From the NCBI GenBank assembly GCA_009702045.1, contig WLIV01000001.1, positions 186,001 to 250,000 on the forward strand: 64,000 bases of DNA, written 5' to 3'. This DNA comes from Actinomycetota bacterium. GTDB lineage: Bacteria > Actinomycetota > Acidimicrobiia > Acidimicrobiales > Ilumatobacteraceae. The notes under the pieces were generated by a model. It was not told the DNA's origin and searched no databases. It saw only the letters and a list, made by a program, of their open reading frames with translations. Numbering within the stretch: the stretch's first letter is position 1; each line of letters begins with the position of its first letter. The position numbers were made by a program, and so were the translations under genes. Below are positions 28,551 through 36,596 of the stretch, piece by piece.

Positions 28551-28580
28551 GAAGGTTCTCGTCTGAGCTCAGCAGGGTCA

Positions 28581-28586
28581 TAGGCT
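28581..28586 (+). promoter_or_regulatory. Candidate -10 (TAGGCT) for glbO, leaderless
   Basis: TAGGCT ends 6 nt before the GTG at 28593. Confidence 0.4.
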
Positions 28587-28592
28587 GCACAC

Positions 28593-29000
28593 GTGTCCGA
28601 CAACGACGATGTGACGGTGTACGACGCAGTGGGCGGGATGCCCTTCTTCGAACGACTGGCGGAGCTGTTCTACGTCGGGGTGAAGGGCGATCCGGTGTTG
28701 CGCCCGATGTACCCGGACGACGATATGGAGGGCGCGCAGCGTCGCCTGGCATTGTTCCTCGCCCAGTTCTGGGGCGGCCCGACGACGTACATGGAAGAGC
28801 GCGGGCACCCGATGCTGCGGGCACGGCACATGCCGTTCCCGATCGGCGAGGCCGAGCGCGATCGGTGGCTGGTGTGCATCGCTGCCGCTGTCGAGGAGCT
28901 CACCGAACCGGGCGAGATCCGCGAGCTGCTGATGGGCTACTTCGTACCCGCCGCCGATGCGATGCGCAACGAGGGGTTGCACCAGATTCGTCCCAGCTGA
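28593..29000 (+). CDS. glbO: Group II truncated haemoglobin
   Basis: 135 residues from GTG. It matches mycobacterial GlbO (trHbO): 'YDAVGGMPFFERLAELFYVGV' helix A-B region, 'LALFLAQFWGGPTTYMEERGHP' containing helix E, and 'RARHMPFPIGEAERDRWLVC' with the proximal His and the group II-specific Trp. The Tyr of 'TTYMEERGHP' is the characteristic CD1/E-helix ligand-stabilising region. trHbO binds O2 and has been linked to oxygen or NO/peroxide handling; the role here is unknown. It is a single gene, convergent with menB. Confidence 0.9.
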   Translation: MSDNDDVTVYDAVGGMPFFERLAELFYVGVKGDPVLRPMYPDDDMEGAQRRLALFLAQFWGGPTTYMEERGHPMLRARHMPFPIGEAERDRWLVCIAAAVEELTEPGEIRELLMGYFVPAADAMRNEGLHQIRPS

Positions 29001-29013
29001 GCGGGTCTCGCGA

Positions 29014-29913
29014 TCAGTACTGCCAGTAGAACTGGCTCCAGTCGGCGTCGCGCTTCTCCAGGAACGAGTCGCGACCTTCCTGTGCTTCGTCGCTGGCGTA
29101 CGCCAGCCGGGTGGCCTCTCCGGCGAAAATCTGCTGGCCGACGAGGCCGTCGTCGATCAGGTTGAACGAGTACTTCAACATCCGCTGCGCCGTGGGGCTC
29201 TTGCCGTTGATCTCCTTGGCCCACTGCAGTGCGGTGGCTTCGAGATCGGCGTGGGGCACCACTTCGTTGACCGCTCCCATGTGCCACATCTGCTCGGCGG
29301 AGTACTCGCGACCGAGGAAGAAGATTTCACGTGCGAACTTCTGGCCCACCTGCCGGGCGAGATACGCGCTGCCGTAACCACCGTCGAAGCTGGCCACGTC
29401 GGCATCGGTCTGCTTGAACTTGGCGTGTTCCTTGCTGGCGAGTGTGAGGTCGCACACGGCGTGCAGGCTGTGCCCGCCACCCGCGGCCCAACCGTTCACG
29501 ACGCAGATTACGACCTTGGGCATGAAGCGGATGAGGCGCTGCACTTCGAGGATGTGCAGGCGGCCTGCGCGCCCCGGCTCGATGGTGGCCGACGTGTCGC
29601 CCTCGGCGTACTTGTAGCCGTCTTTGCCGCGAATGCGCTGGTCGCCGCCGCTGCAGAAGGCCCACCCGCCGTCCTTCGGCGACGGGCCGTTGCCCGTGAG
29701 CAGCACGCAGCCGACATCGGTGGACATCCGGGCGTGGTCGAGCGCGGTGTACAACTGGTCGACCGTCTTGGGGCGGAATGCGTTGCGCACCTCTGGTCGG
29801 TTGAACGCGATCCGCACCGTGCCGTGCTCGAGTGAGCGGTGGTAGGTGATGTCGTCGAAGTCGAAGCCCGGCATTTCCTGCCAGCGGGTGGGGTCGAAAA
29901 TCTCGGAAATCAT
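29014..29913 (-). CDS. menB: 1,4-dihydroxy-2-naphthoyl-CoA synthase
   Basis: 299 residues. MenB closes the naphthoquinone ring in menaquinone biosynthesis. The identifying segments are 'IFDPTRWQEMPGFDFDDITYHR' at the N-terminus (residues ~4-25), 'FCSGGDQRIRGKDGYKYAEG', 'VNGWAAGGGHSLHAVCDLT' and 'FDGGYGSAYLARQVGQKFA', in the order expected. ATG 29913 is chosen over GTG 29922 because TAGAGT ends 7 nt upstream of it and because family members begin 'M-x-S-x-IFDP'. Menaquinone would be the quinone pool used by the cytochrome b operon at 34-39 kb. Confidence 0.95.
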   Translation of the reverse strand: MISEIFDPTRWQEMPGFDFDDITYHRSLEHGTVRIAFNRPEVRNAFRPKTVDQLYTALDHARMSTDVGCVLLTGNGPSPKDGGWAFCSGGDQRIRGKDGYKYAEGDTSATIEPGRAGRLHILEVQRLIRFMPKVVICVVNGWAAGGGHSLHAVCDLTLASKEHAKFKQTDADVASFDGGYGSAYLARQVGQKFAREIFFLGREYSAEQMWHMGAVNEVVPHADLEATALQWAKEINGKSPTAQRMLKYSFNLIDDGLVGQQIFAGEATRLAYASDEAQEGRDSFLEKRDADWSQFYWQY

Positions 29914-29920
29914 GCGCGTC

Positions 29921-29926
29921 ACTCTA
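29921..29926 (-). promoter_or_regulatory. Candidate -10 (TAGAGT) for menB, leaderless
   Basis: Read on the minus strand, TAGAGT ends 7 nt before the menB ATG. Confidence 0.4.
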
Positions 29927-29950
29927 GGGAGCCGCCCTCCCTGCCGGTGG

Positions 29951-29956
29951 TACGGT
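29951..29956 (+). promoter_or_regulatory. Candidate -10 (TACGGT) for the hydrolase-cofE operon, leaderless
   Basis: TACGGT ends 7 nt before ATG 29964 and lies back to back with the menB promoter. Confidence 0.4.
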
Positions 29957-29963
29957 GCGCTCC

Positions 29964-30749
29964 ATGTCGTATGCAGCGATCAACGGCCAAGAGATCTACT
30001 TCGAGGACACGGGTGGCACCGGTCCGGTGGTGATCCTGGGGCACGGGTTCTTGATGGATCACGAGATGTTTGCCCCTCAGGTGGCCGCCTTGCGCGATCA
30101 GTACCGCGTCATCACCTGGGACGAGCGCGGCTTCGGTGAGACCCACTACGACGGGAAGGCGTTCTCGTACTGGGACTCGGCGAAGGATTGCATCGCGTTG
30201 CTCCACCACCTCGGTATCGACCGTGCGGTCGTCGGTGGGATGAGCCAGGGTGGTTTCCTGTCGCTGCGCGCTGCGTTGTTGGCACCGGCGATGGTGCGTG
30301 GCCTGATCCTGCTCGACACGCAGGCAGGCGCCGAGCACGCCGAGAAGATCCCGCTCTATCAGGGCATGATCGACATGTGGCTGGCAGTGGGTGCCGTCCC
30401 AGATCTGGCCAACACCGTCGCGTCGATCATCATCGATGACCCGGCGGAGAGCCCGAAGTGGGTGGCCAAGTGGGCTGCCAAGCCCAAGGAGTACATCGTC
30501 GAGCCGGGTCGCTGTCTGCTCACGCGTGACGACATCTCGCACCGCCTCGCTGAGATCACCTGCCCCGCGCTCGTCGTGCACGGCACTGAGGACACCGCGA
30601 TCGAGATGCACCTCGCCGAGGCACTCTCCGCCGGTCTGGTGGGCAGTCGTGGGGTGGTGCAGGTGGGTGGCGCTCATGCGGCCAGCCTCACCAATCCGGT
30701 TCCGGTGAACGCGGCGATCCTCGAGTTCCTCGCCGGGCTGGGCGCGTGA
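29964..30749 (+). CDS. Alpha/beta-hydrolase fold protein
   Basis: 261 residues from ATG 29964 (preferred to GTG 29955 because of the -10 spacing). The oxyanion region is 'ILGHGFLMDHEMF', the nucleophile elbow is 'GGMSQGGFLSL' (G-x-S-x-G), the Asp is in 'VVHGTEDTAIE' and the His in 'QVGGAHAASL', so the triad is complete. The substrate is unknown. Its stop overlaps the GTG of cofE by 4 nt, but no link to F420 synthesis is known for this family. Confidence 0.8.
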   Translation: MSYAAINGQEIYFEDTGGTGPVVILGHGFLMDHEMFAPQVAALRDQYRVITWDERGFGETHYDGKAFSYWDSAKDCIALLHHLGIDRAVVGGMSQGGFLSLRAALLAPAMVRGLILLDTQAGAEHAEKIPLYQGMIDMWLAVGAVPDLANTVASIIIDDPAESPKWVAKWAAKPKEYIVEPGRCLLTRDDISHRLAEITCPALVVHGTEDTAIEMHLAEALSAGLVGSRGVVQVGGAHAASLTNPVPVNAAILEFLAGLGA

Positions 30750-31498
30750 CTGCACTCAGTCTCTTCGGTATCGCCGGTTTGCCCGAGATCGCGCCTGGCA
30801 CCGATCTGGGTCGAGCCATTCTCGAAGCAGCCTCGGCCGCGAGTACTCCGCTTGCAGATGGTGATGTCGTAGTGGTGACCTCGAAGATCGTGTCGAAGGC
30901 CGAGGGTCGTACGGTCGAACTCGCCGACATCGAGCCTTCGGAGTTCGCCCGTCAGTGGAGCGAGCAGTGGGGCAAGGACGCGGCGGTCACCGAGCTGGTG
31001 CTGCGCGAGTCGAAGCGCATCGTGCGTCAGATCGGGCCGATCCTGATCACCGAGACGCACCACGGGTTCGTGTGTGCCAACAGCGGTATTGATCAATCGT
31101 CATCTGGTGCGCACGGTCGAGCCGTGCTGCTGCCGTTGGACAGCGACGCCAGTGCCCGCGGTATTCGCGCCACGTTCCGGGCTGCAGGTGTGAATGCCGC
31201 AGTGATCATCTCCGACACGTTCGGGCGTGCGTGGCGTGAGGGCCAGACCGATATCGCGATCGGCATTGCCGGGATGCAACCGATCCTCAGCTACATCGGG
31301 CAGGTCGATCCGCACGGCCACGAGTTCCAGGTGCAGGCGCTGTGCACGGCGGACGAGATCGCCGGAGCAGCGGAACTGGTGAAGGGCAACCTCTCGCGGG
31401 TGCCCGTCGCTGTGGTGCGCGGCTACGCGTGGGAGGCCGACGACACGGCCACCATCGCGCCCGTGCTGCGCGATCAGTCGCGCGACCTCTTCCGCTGA
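30746..31498 (+). CDS. cofE: Coenzyme F420-0:L-glutamate ligase
   Basis: 250 residues from GTG 30746, overlapping the hydrolase stop (GTGA). CofE adds glutamate residues to F420-0 with GTP. Family segments present: 'PLADGDVVVVTSKIVSKAEGR', 'LRESKRIVRQIGPILITETHHGFVCANSGID' (residues ~92-122, with metal-binding residues), 'ISDTFGRAWREGQTDIAIG' and 'DEIAGAAELVKGN'. It is the stand-alone form, without the C-terminal nitroreductase-like domain found in mycobacterial FbiB. It implies F420-dependent enzymes; the luciferase-like protein at 43806-44966 is one candidate user. Confidence 0.93.
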   Translation: MTALSLFGIAGLPEIAPGTDLGRAILEAASAASTPLADGDVVVVTSKIVSKAEGRTVELADIEPSEFARQWSEQWGKDAAVTELVLRESKRIVRQIGPILITETHHGFVCANSGIDQSSSGAHGRAVLLPLDSDASARGIRATFRAAGVNAAVIISDTFGRAWREGQTDIAIGIAGMQPILSYIGQVDPHGHEFQVQALCTADEIAGAAELVKGNLSRVPVAVVRGYAWEADDTATIAPVLRDQSRDLFR

Positions 31499-31534
31499 CG
31501 CGCCGCGCACCCGCGAAGTGCTGGACTACAGGGC

Positions 31535-31984
31535 ATGGAACATGTGGAAGTCAGCCGCACCATTGCTGCCACCCCGGAGCGCCTCTACGCGTTGATCAGC
31601 GATCTGCCGCGCATGGGCGAGTGGTCGCTGGAGAACAACGGTGGGAAGTGGCTCAAAGGCGCCACCGGCCCGACGGTCGGTGCGAAGTTCAAGGGCAAGA
31701 ACTCCAAGGGCTTCCGCCGTTGGAGCACGATCGCCACCGTGGTGACGGCCGACGCTGGTAGGGAGTTCACGTTCGACGTCACCGTCGCGGGCCTGAAGGT
31801 GGCTCGCTGGGGCTACCGCTTGGAGAGCGTGGATGGCGGGACGAAGGTGACACAGTACTGGGACGACCACCGCGTGAAGGTGATGAAGGTGCTGACGGGT
31901 TTGGCGTTGAACGTGCCCGACCGGGCATCGCACAACACCGCTGGCATGGAGCACACTCTGGAGCAACTGGCCGCAGCGGTGTGA
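31535..31984 (+). CDS. SRPBCC (START-like) family protein
   Basis: 149 residues. The N-terminal 'VEVSRTIAATPERLYALISDLPRMGEWS' pattern and the alternating beta strands ending in a long C-terminal helix ('NTAGMEHTLEQLAAAV') are typical of the polyketide cyclase/SRPBCC fold, which binds hydrophobic ligands in a central cavity. No catalytic residues can be assigned. It lies 36 nt after cofE, has a weak -10-like TACAGG just before the start, and is convergent with the phosphodiesterase/esterase gene. Confidence 0.75.
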   Translation: MEHVEVSRTIAATPERLYALISDLPRMGEWSLENNGGKWLKGATGPTVGAKFKGKNSKGFRRWSTIATVVTADAGREFTFDVTVAGLKVARWGYRLESVDGGTKVTQYWDDHRVKVMKVLTGLALNVPDRASHNTAGMEHTLEQLAAAV

Positions 31985-32000
31985 ACCGCGATCGGGTCCG

Positions 32001-33929
32001 TCACCCGTGAAGCGGGTGCCGCCGGAAGAACTCCCACATCAACTCGTTCGCGCTGATGCTCATCGTCGTGCGGCCGATGAGGTCCTCCACCTTCGCCGCC
32101 ACGGCGCTGCCTGGCCATGTGTGGCCGCCTCCCGTGATCGTGTAGAGGACGGTCTCGCCGTCGGCAGGGCACGTCCAGGTCCTGCGGACGACGTCGTCGG
32201 CGACGTCGGTGTCGACAGGATCACCGGTGCAACCGTTCGCGTTCGCCCACGCCGCGACCACGTCCGGTACCGCTACGGGCGCCTCGTCACCGGCGATCAC
32301 GGCGGTGCCGATCGGGCCCGAACCATCCGGCCGCGGCAGTGCGGCGACCTTCGGACCGTAGCCACCGGTGTACGCGAGGTAGGCGTCGTCTGTGCCGTGG
32401 AACGCGATCATCGGCACGGTGCGGCCGGGGGCGCAGTCGGACTCGTGGCGCACTCCGGCCACTGGCGCGGCGGCAGCGACGCGGTCCGGGATCCAACACG
32501 CGACTCGTGAGGTCATCATCGCCCCGTTGGACATGCCGGCGAAGAAGACGCGGTTGGTGTCGATGCAGGTGCTCGCCTCAGCATCGTCCAACATGCCCTC
32601 CAGCCAGGTGAGGTCGGCGCTGCCGGAAGAGGTGTTCCACAGGTCGACCGGACGCTCGATCGCTGGCGTGATCGTGATGAACCCGTGCTTGTCTCCCGTG
32701 GCGCCGAGGCCGGAGAACTGCACGTGGATCGCGGCCGACTCGGACCACCCGTGCAGATCGATCACCAGTGGCAGCGCGCGGGTGCCGTCGTACACCGGCG
32801 GAAGGTGGCGGATGTAGCTGCCGTCCAGCCCGGCGGCCGTGAACGGTTGCGTGGTCTCGCCCGGCGGGATCGCTGCGCCGCAGCCCGTGGAGGCCGCAGT
32901 GGCGACAGCGGCGTTCGCGACGAAGTCCTTCACGGCCTGCACACCCTGCGCCGGGTAGTTGATGTTCAGCCCGGTCACCCCCATCTCGAGGAATGACGCG
33001 TACGAGGCAAGGTTCTCCAGAGTGCGATCGTTGGGCCACACCCAGACGACGTAACCGGCGGCTGCGGAGTCGGCTACCAGTTGCGGCGTGATCACCGTGA
33101 TGCCGCTGGCAGTCGGTGGCAACTGCAGGATGCGCATGCCCGCCGGAACGGGCTTGCGCGACAACACCCAATCGGTGAGGGCGCCTTGCCCAGGCGAAAG
33201 TTCGGCGGCGGGGAGCAGCGAGTGGAAGTACGTCAGCACTTCGTCGTCGAACGAGCTGATGACGGTGGAGTCCACCCGGTCGAGTGCCACGAGCAACCGG
33301 GCGAGTTCATCGGCTGCCGCGTGCGCCGGCGCCCCTGTTCCCTTGATCTCGATGCCCATCGACAGCGAGGGGAATCGAGCTGCGAGCTGCTCGAACGTGG
33401 GAACCGCGAAGTCGTCGGCCGAGTATCCGTTGGGTGGAGGGGCGTCGCCGGTGCGCATACCGCGATACAGGTACTCGCTCTCGGGTCGGTCGTGGCACAC
33501 GCCGCACGCCTGGGTGAACCAGTACGCGTCGTCGAGTGCAGAGATCTGGGCGTAAGTGAGGTCTCCGACCGCGCCAGTGCCGTTCGTGCTGCCGTCGACG
33601 GTGTCGTCGTGCTGCACGACGAGCACGCCGTCCTTGGACAGCATCACGTTCAGGTCGAGCATGTCGACCCCGGCCTTGGCGCTCTCGCCGAATGCATACA
33701 TGGTGCTCGCCGGGAACTCGTCTTCACCGGCGGTGTGGGCGAGCACGAGCGGGCGACCGAGTGTCAGCAGTTCGTCGATCGTCTTCGGTGCCGGTGCCAC
33801 CGTCGTGGTGGTAGCGAGGGCGGTGGTCGAGGCCGCGGCAGCAGCCGGTGTGGTCGTGGTGGCCGATGGGTTGTCGGCGCATGCGCCGACAAGGAGTGCG
33901 AGGGGGAGCAGGAGGCGGGGACGCAACAT
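32001..33929 (-). CDS. Secreted lipoprotein: GDPD-like domain fused to PHB-depolymerase/feruloyl-esterase-like domain
   Basis: 642 residues. The N-terminal signal ends in a lipobox (LLVGAC, Cys16), followed by a Thr/Ala-rich linker. Residues ~55-320 resemble a glycerophosphodiester phosphodiesterase TIM barrel ('LVLAHTAGEDEFPASTMYAF', 'DMLDLNVMLSKDGVLVVQHDD', 'GIEIKG', 'VWVWPND'), but the usual H-R-G and E-x-D positions read H-T-A-G and D-x-N. Residues ~345-640 form an alpha/beta-hydrolase of the LpqC/PHB-depolymerase type with nucleophile 'FFAGMSNGAMM', 'FHGTDDAYL' and 'GGGHTWPGS'. A secreted two-enzyme protein is unusual; it may attack an ester/phosphodiester polymer or lipid. Activity of the first domain is uncertain. 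Confidence 0.75.
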   Translation of the reverse strand: MLRPRLLLPLALLVGACADNPSATTTTPAAAAASTTALATTTTVAPAPKTIDELLTLGRPLVLAHTAGEDEFPASTMYAFGESAKAGVDMLDLNVMLSKDGVLVVQHDDTVDGSTNGTGAVGDLTYAQISALDDAYWFTQACGVCHDRPESEYLYRGMRTGDAPPPNGYSADDFAVPTFEQLAARFPSLSMGIEIKGTGAPAHAAADELARLLVALDRVDSTVISSFDDEVLTYFHSLLPAAELSPGQGALTDWVLSRKPVPAGMRILQLPPTASGITVITPQLVADSAAAGYVVWVWPNDRTLENLASYASFLEMGVTGLNINYPAQGVQAVKDFVANAAVATAASTGCGAAIPPGETTQPFTAAGLDGSYIRHLPPVYDGTRALPLVIDLHGWSESAAIHVQFSGLGATGDKHGFITITPAIERPVDLWNTSSGSADLTWLEGMLDDAEASTCIDTNRVFFAGMSNGAMMTSRVACWIPDRVAAAAPVAGVRHESDCAPGRTVPMIAFHGTDDAYLAYTGGYGPKVAALPRPDGSGPIGTAVIAGDEAPVAVPDVVAAWANANGCTGDPVDTDVADDVVRRTWTCPADGETVLYTITGGGHTWPGSAVAAKVEDLIGRTTMSISANELMWEFFRRHPLHG

Positions 33930-34070
33930 GCGTGCAGTCTTGTCGGACTATGGGTCCTTTGTGCATTTGTAAAGCGGACCTTTGCCCCTAGTGGCGGCAT
34001 TCAGCTGCGGTGAGGATGACGCCAACGTTACGTAGTTCGACGCAACGTCCTTACTTGGGGGTTCTCACAC

Positions 34071-34553
34071 ATGCGACGTTCATTCGTACTCGGTGCACTT
34101 GGTCTGATTGCCATGGCGGGCGTTGCGGTTGGCTGCAGCGACAGCAAGACGGCGTCCACCACCACAGCCGGCGGAGGCGACGTCACGGTGCCGAGCGGCG
34201 CTGAGGGAACCCCTGTCGCGGTCGTTGCGGCCGACACCTCGGCCACCACTCAGACCCTCACGGCCGACCCGATCAGCGTCGCTGCCGGCCAGGTGACCTT
34301 CACGTTCCAGAACACGGGCACCAAGCAGCACGAGATGATCATCCTCAAGACCGACGACGCGATCGACGCACTCGTGGTCGGCGCGGACGACAAGGTCAGT
34401 GAAGCTGCCTCCGTCGGCGAGATCAGCGAGACCGATGCCGGCAAGACCGTCACCAAGACGTTCCCCCTTGCTGCCGGCAAGTACATCTTGGTGTGCAACA
34501 TCGCCAAGCACTACGCCCAGGGTATGCGGGTCGCCTTCACCGTGACAGGGTGA
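34071..34553 (+). CDS. Cupredoxin-like lipoprotein (predicted blue copper protein)
   Basis: 160 residues. The signal peptide ends in lipobox AVGC (Cys22), then a Thr/Gly linker, then a ~100-residue cupredoxin fold. All four type I copper ligands can be seen: His in 'TKQHEMI', Cys in 'YILVCNIAKHYAQGM', and His and Met in the same motif. It is thus a probable membrane-tethered electron carrier facing outward. It opens a compact six-gene cluster ending with cytochrome c, in which it is a natural electron acceptor for the Rieske/cytochrome complex. A GGGGG run lies ~10 nt before the ATG. Confidence 0.85.
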   Translation: MRRSFVLGALGLIAMAGVAVGCSDSKTASTTTAGGGDVTVPSGAEGTPVAVVAADTSATTQTLTADPISVAAGQVTFTFQNTGTKQHEMIILKTDDAIDALVVGADDKVSEAASVGEISETDAGKTVTKTFPLAAGKYILVCNIAKHYAQGMRVAFTVTG

Positions 34554-34557
34554 CGCC

Positions 34558-34782
34558 ATGAGCGATCGCTCGCTGGGGTGGCCCAAGGCCACCCTTTACG
34601 GAACGCTCGTCGTTGCCGTCGCCTTCCTTGCACTCATTGAGGTTCCCGACCTGCTGGTGTCGAACCTCAGCGGAATGTCCCGCAACACACGGGTTTACCT
34701 GGCCAGCGGGTGGTTCTTCATCGCGCTGGTCGCGCTGCTCTGGGCACTCCGCAAGCTGCAGGCCAGGGCGCTGCGCAGATGA
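34558..34782 (+). CDS. Small two-helix membrane protein in the electron-transfer operon
   Basis: 74 residues with two predicted membrane helices (~12-33 and ~48-66) and a basic C-terminus ('RKLQARALRR'). The loop between them carries 'VPDLLVSNLSGMSRNTR'. No known family is recognised. It is 4 nt after the cupredoxin gene and overlaps the flavoprotein gene by 4 nt (ATGA), so it is made together with both. It may anchor or connect the flavoprotein to the membrane complex; that is inference from context only. Confidence 0.7.
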   Translation: MSDRSLGWPKATLYGTLVVAVAFLALIEVPDLLVSNLSGMSRNTRVYLASGWFFIALVALLWALRKLQARALRR

Positions 34783-36596
34783 GCACACCCGTCTCACCAG
34801 ACGCCAAGTGGCTGTGGGACAACGAACCGTGTCGTGCCGCCTGCCCCGTTCACACGGACGCAGGCGCCTACGTCACGGCCATCGCTGATGGCCGCTTCCG
34901 TGATGCCTACGCGATCGCCCGCAGGCCCAACCCCTTCCCGTCGATCTGTGGCCGTGTCTGTGCCGCTCCATGTGAGTCGGCCTGCAGGCGCGGCAAGATC
35001 GACGCCCCGATCGCGATCCGTGCGCTGAAGCGTTTCGTCGACGAGCGTTTCGGAGTGGAGAGTGCCGGTGGTTCGGAGATGTGGCACGCGGCGCACGGCA
35101 CGGTGCCCGAGGCCACGCTCGGTTCGGTCGGCATCATCGGCGGTGGAGTCGGTGGTCTCTCGGCGGCGCACGAGTTGCGCCTCGCCGGACACGCGGTCAC
35201 GGTCTATGAGGCCGACGAACGTCTCGGCGGCATGGTCCTGCTCGGCATCCCCGAGTATCGCTTGCCGCGTGAGATCATCGCTGCGGAGATCGCCGCCATC
35301 GTCAGCCTCGGTGTCGAAGTTCGTCTCGGCTGCCGTGTCGGACGCGACATCACGTTCGAAGAGATTCTCGGCGAGCACGATGCGGTGTTCGTGGCTGCAG
35401 GCGCCTGGCAGGCGCGTGGTCTCGACATCCCCGGTAACGAGCAGGACGGCGTGCTGAAGGCCGTCGAGTTTCTACTCAACGTCAACCAGGGTTACACGGT
35501 CGACCTCGGCGAACGAGTAGTGGTGGTGGGTGGCGGCAACGTCGCCTTCGATGCCGCTCGAACCGCGCTGCGCGCTGCGGCACGTGACGAACCGACTCCG
35601 GGGCCGGTGGCCCTCGGTGATCGGGCTGAGCAGGATGCCCAGCGCGACATCACCACCACCATGGACGTGGCCCGTGCTGCGCGCCGAGCTGGCGTACGCG
35701 ACGTCACCGTGATCTCGCTCGAGTCGGCCGCCGAGTTGCCTGCAGCGCTCGAAGAGGTAGAAGAAGCGGAGTTGGAAGGCATCACGCTGATCCATCGCCG
35801 TGGTCCGCACCGCGTCATCGGCGAGGGTGGTCGGGTCACTGGTTTGGAGACCATCGACGTGCTCTCGGTGTTCGACGAGTTGCACCGGTTCGCGCCGGTG
35901 TTCGCTCCCGATACACAGAGGATCATCCCGGCCGACACCGTCATCCTCGCGGTGGGCCAGTCGTCCGACACAACGTTCATCTCAGCCGATCTCGGCCTCG
36001 ACCGCACCCGCTTCGGCGGTCTCGTAGTCGATGCCTCCCTGCGCACCACGCATCCCAAGGTGTGGGCCGGTGGCGACGTCGCGTTCGGTCCGCGCAACCT
36101 CATCGACGCGATCGGCGACGGCCAGCGTGCCGCCGCCTCCATCCACGCCGCGCTCACCGGGGGCACCGCCCCGTCGCGTACGGATGTGAAAGTCGAGTTG
36201 ATCCCCAAGCCCGCGTTCCGGCGAGTCGACAGCGAGTACGACAGCCTTGCTCGCGGCGTCGTGCCCAGCCTCGCCGCCGAGCGGCGTATCGGCTTCACCG
36301 AGGTCGAGCACGGCTTCACCGAGGACGGCGCGGTCCGCGAGGGCTTCCGCTGTCTGCGCTGTTTCGAGAACATCATGTTGAAAGCCGACCTGTGCATCTT
36401 GTGCGGGCTGTGCGTCGACGTGTGCCCCGAGAACTGCATCACCATCGTGCGCGCCGACCACATCGGCGCCGGTACTGCAGCGCAATCCGCGCTCGTACTC
36501 GACGAGGAGGTCTGCATTCGCTGCGGCCTCTGTATCAACCGCTGCCCACCTGCGGCACTGGTCATGGTCTACGCCAAGGAGATCCAACATGACTGA
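34779..36596 (+). CDS. GltD-like NAD(P)H/FAD oxidoreductase with N- and C-terminal Fe-S domains
   Basis: 605 residues. The N-terminus has the Cys set of the GltD [4Fe-4S] domain (Cys18, 22, 57, 61, 65, 69). The FAD site is 'GIIGGGVGGLSAAHEL' (~118-133) and the NAD(P)H site 'VVVVGGGNVAFDAARTA' (~248-264). The C-terminus adds a 2[4Fe-4S] ferredoxin domain with 'CILCGLCVDVCP' and 'CIRCGLCINRCP', plus an extra C-x-x-C before it. It is related to glutamate synthase small subunit, but no large subunit gene is present. It overlaps the cytochrome b gene by 8 nt. It probably passes electrons between a nicotinamide or ferredoxin pool and the membrane complex; direction is unknown. Confidence 0.85.
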   Translation: MSTPVSPDAKWLWDNEPCRAACPVHTDAGAYVTAIADGRFRDAYAIARRPNPFPSICGRVCAAPCESACRRGKIDAPIAIRALKRFVDERFGVESAGGSEMWHAAHGTVPEATLGSVGIIGGGVGGLSAAHELRLAGHAVTVYEADERLGGMVLLGIPEYRLPREIIAAEIAAIVSLGVEVRLGCRVGRDITFEEILGEHDAVFVAAGAWQARGLDIPGNEQDGVLKAVEFLLNVNQGYTVDLGERVVVVGGGNVAFDAARTALRAAARDEPTPGPVALGDRAEQDAQRDITTTMDVARAARRAGVRDVTVISLESAAELPAALEEVEEAELEGITLIHRRGPHRVIGEGGRVTGLETIDVLSVFDELHRFAPVFAPDTQRIIPADTVILAVGQSSDTTFISADLGLDRTRFGGLVVDASLRTTHPKVWAGGDVAFGPRNLIDAIGDGQRAAASIHAALTGGTAPSRTDVKVELIPKPAFRRVDSEYDSLARGVVPSLAAERRIGFTEVEHGFTEDGAVREGFRCLRCFENIMLKADLCILCGLCVDVCPENCITIVRADHIGAGTAAQSALVLDEEVCIRCGLCINRCPPAALVMVYAKEIQHD

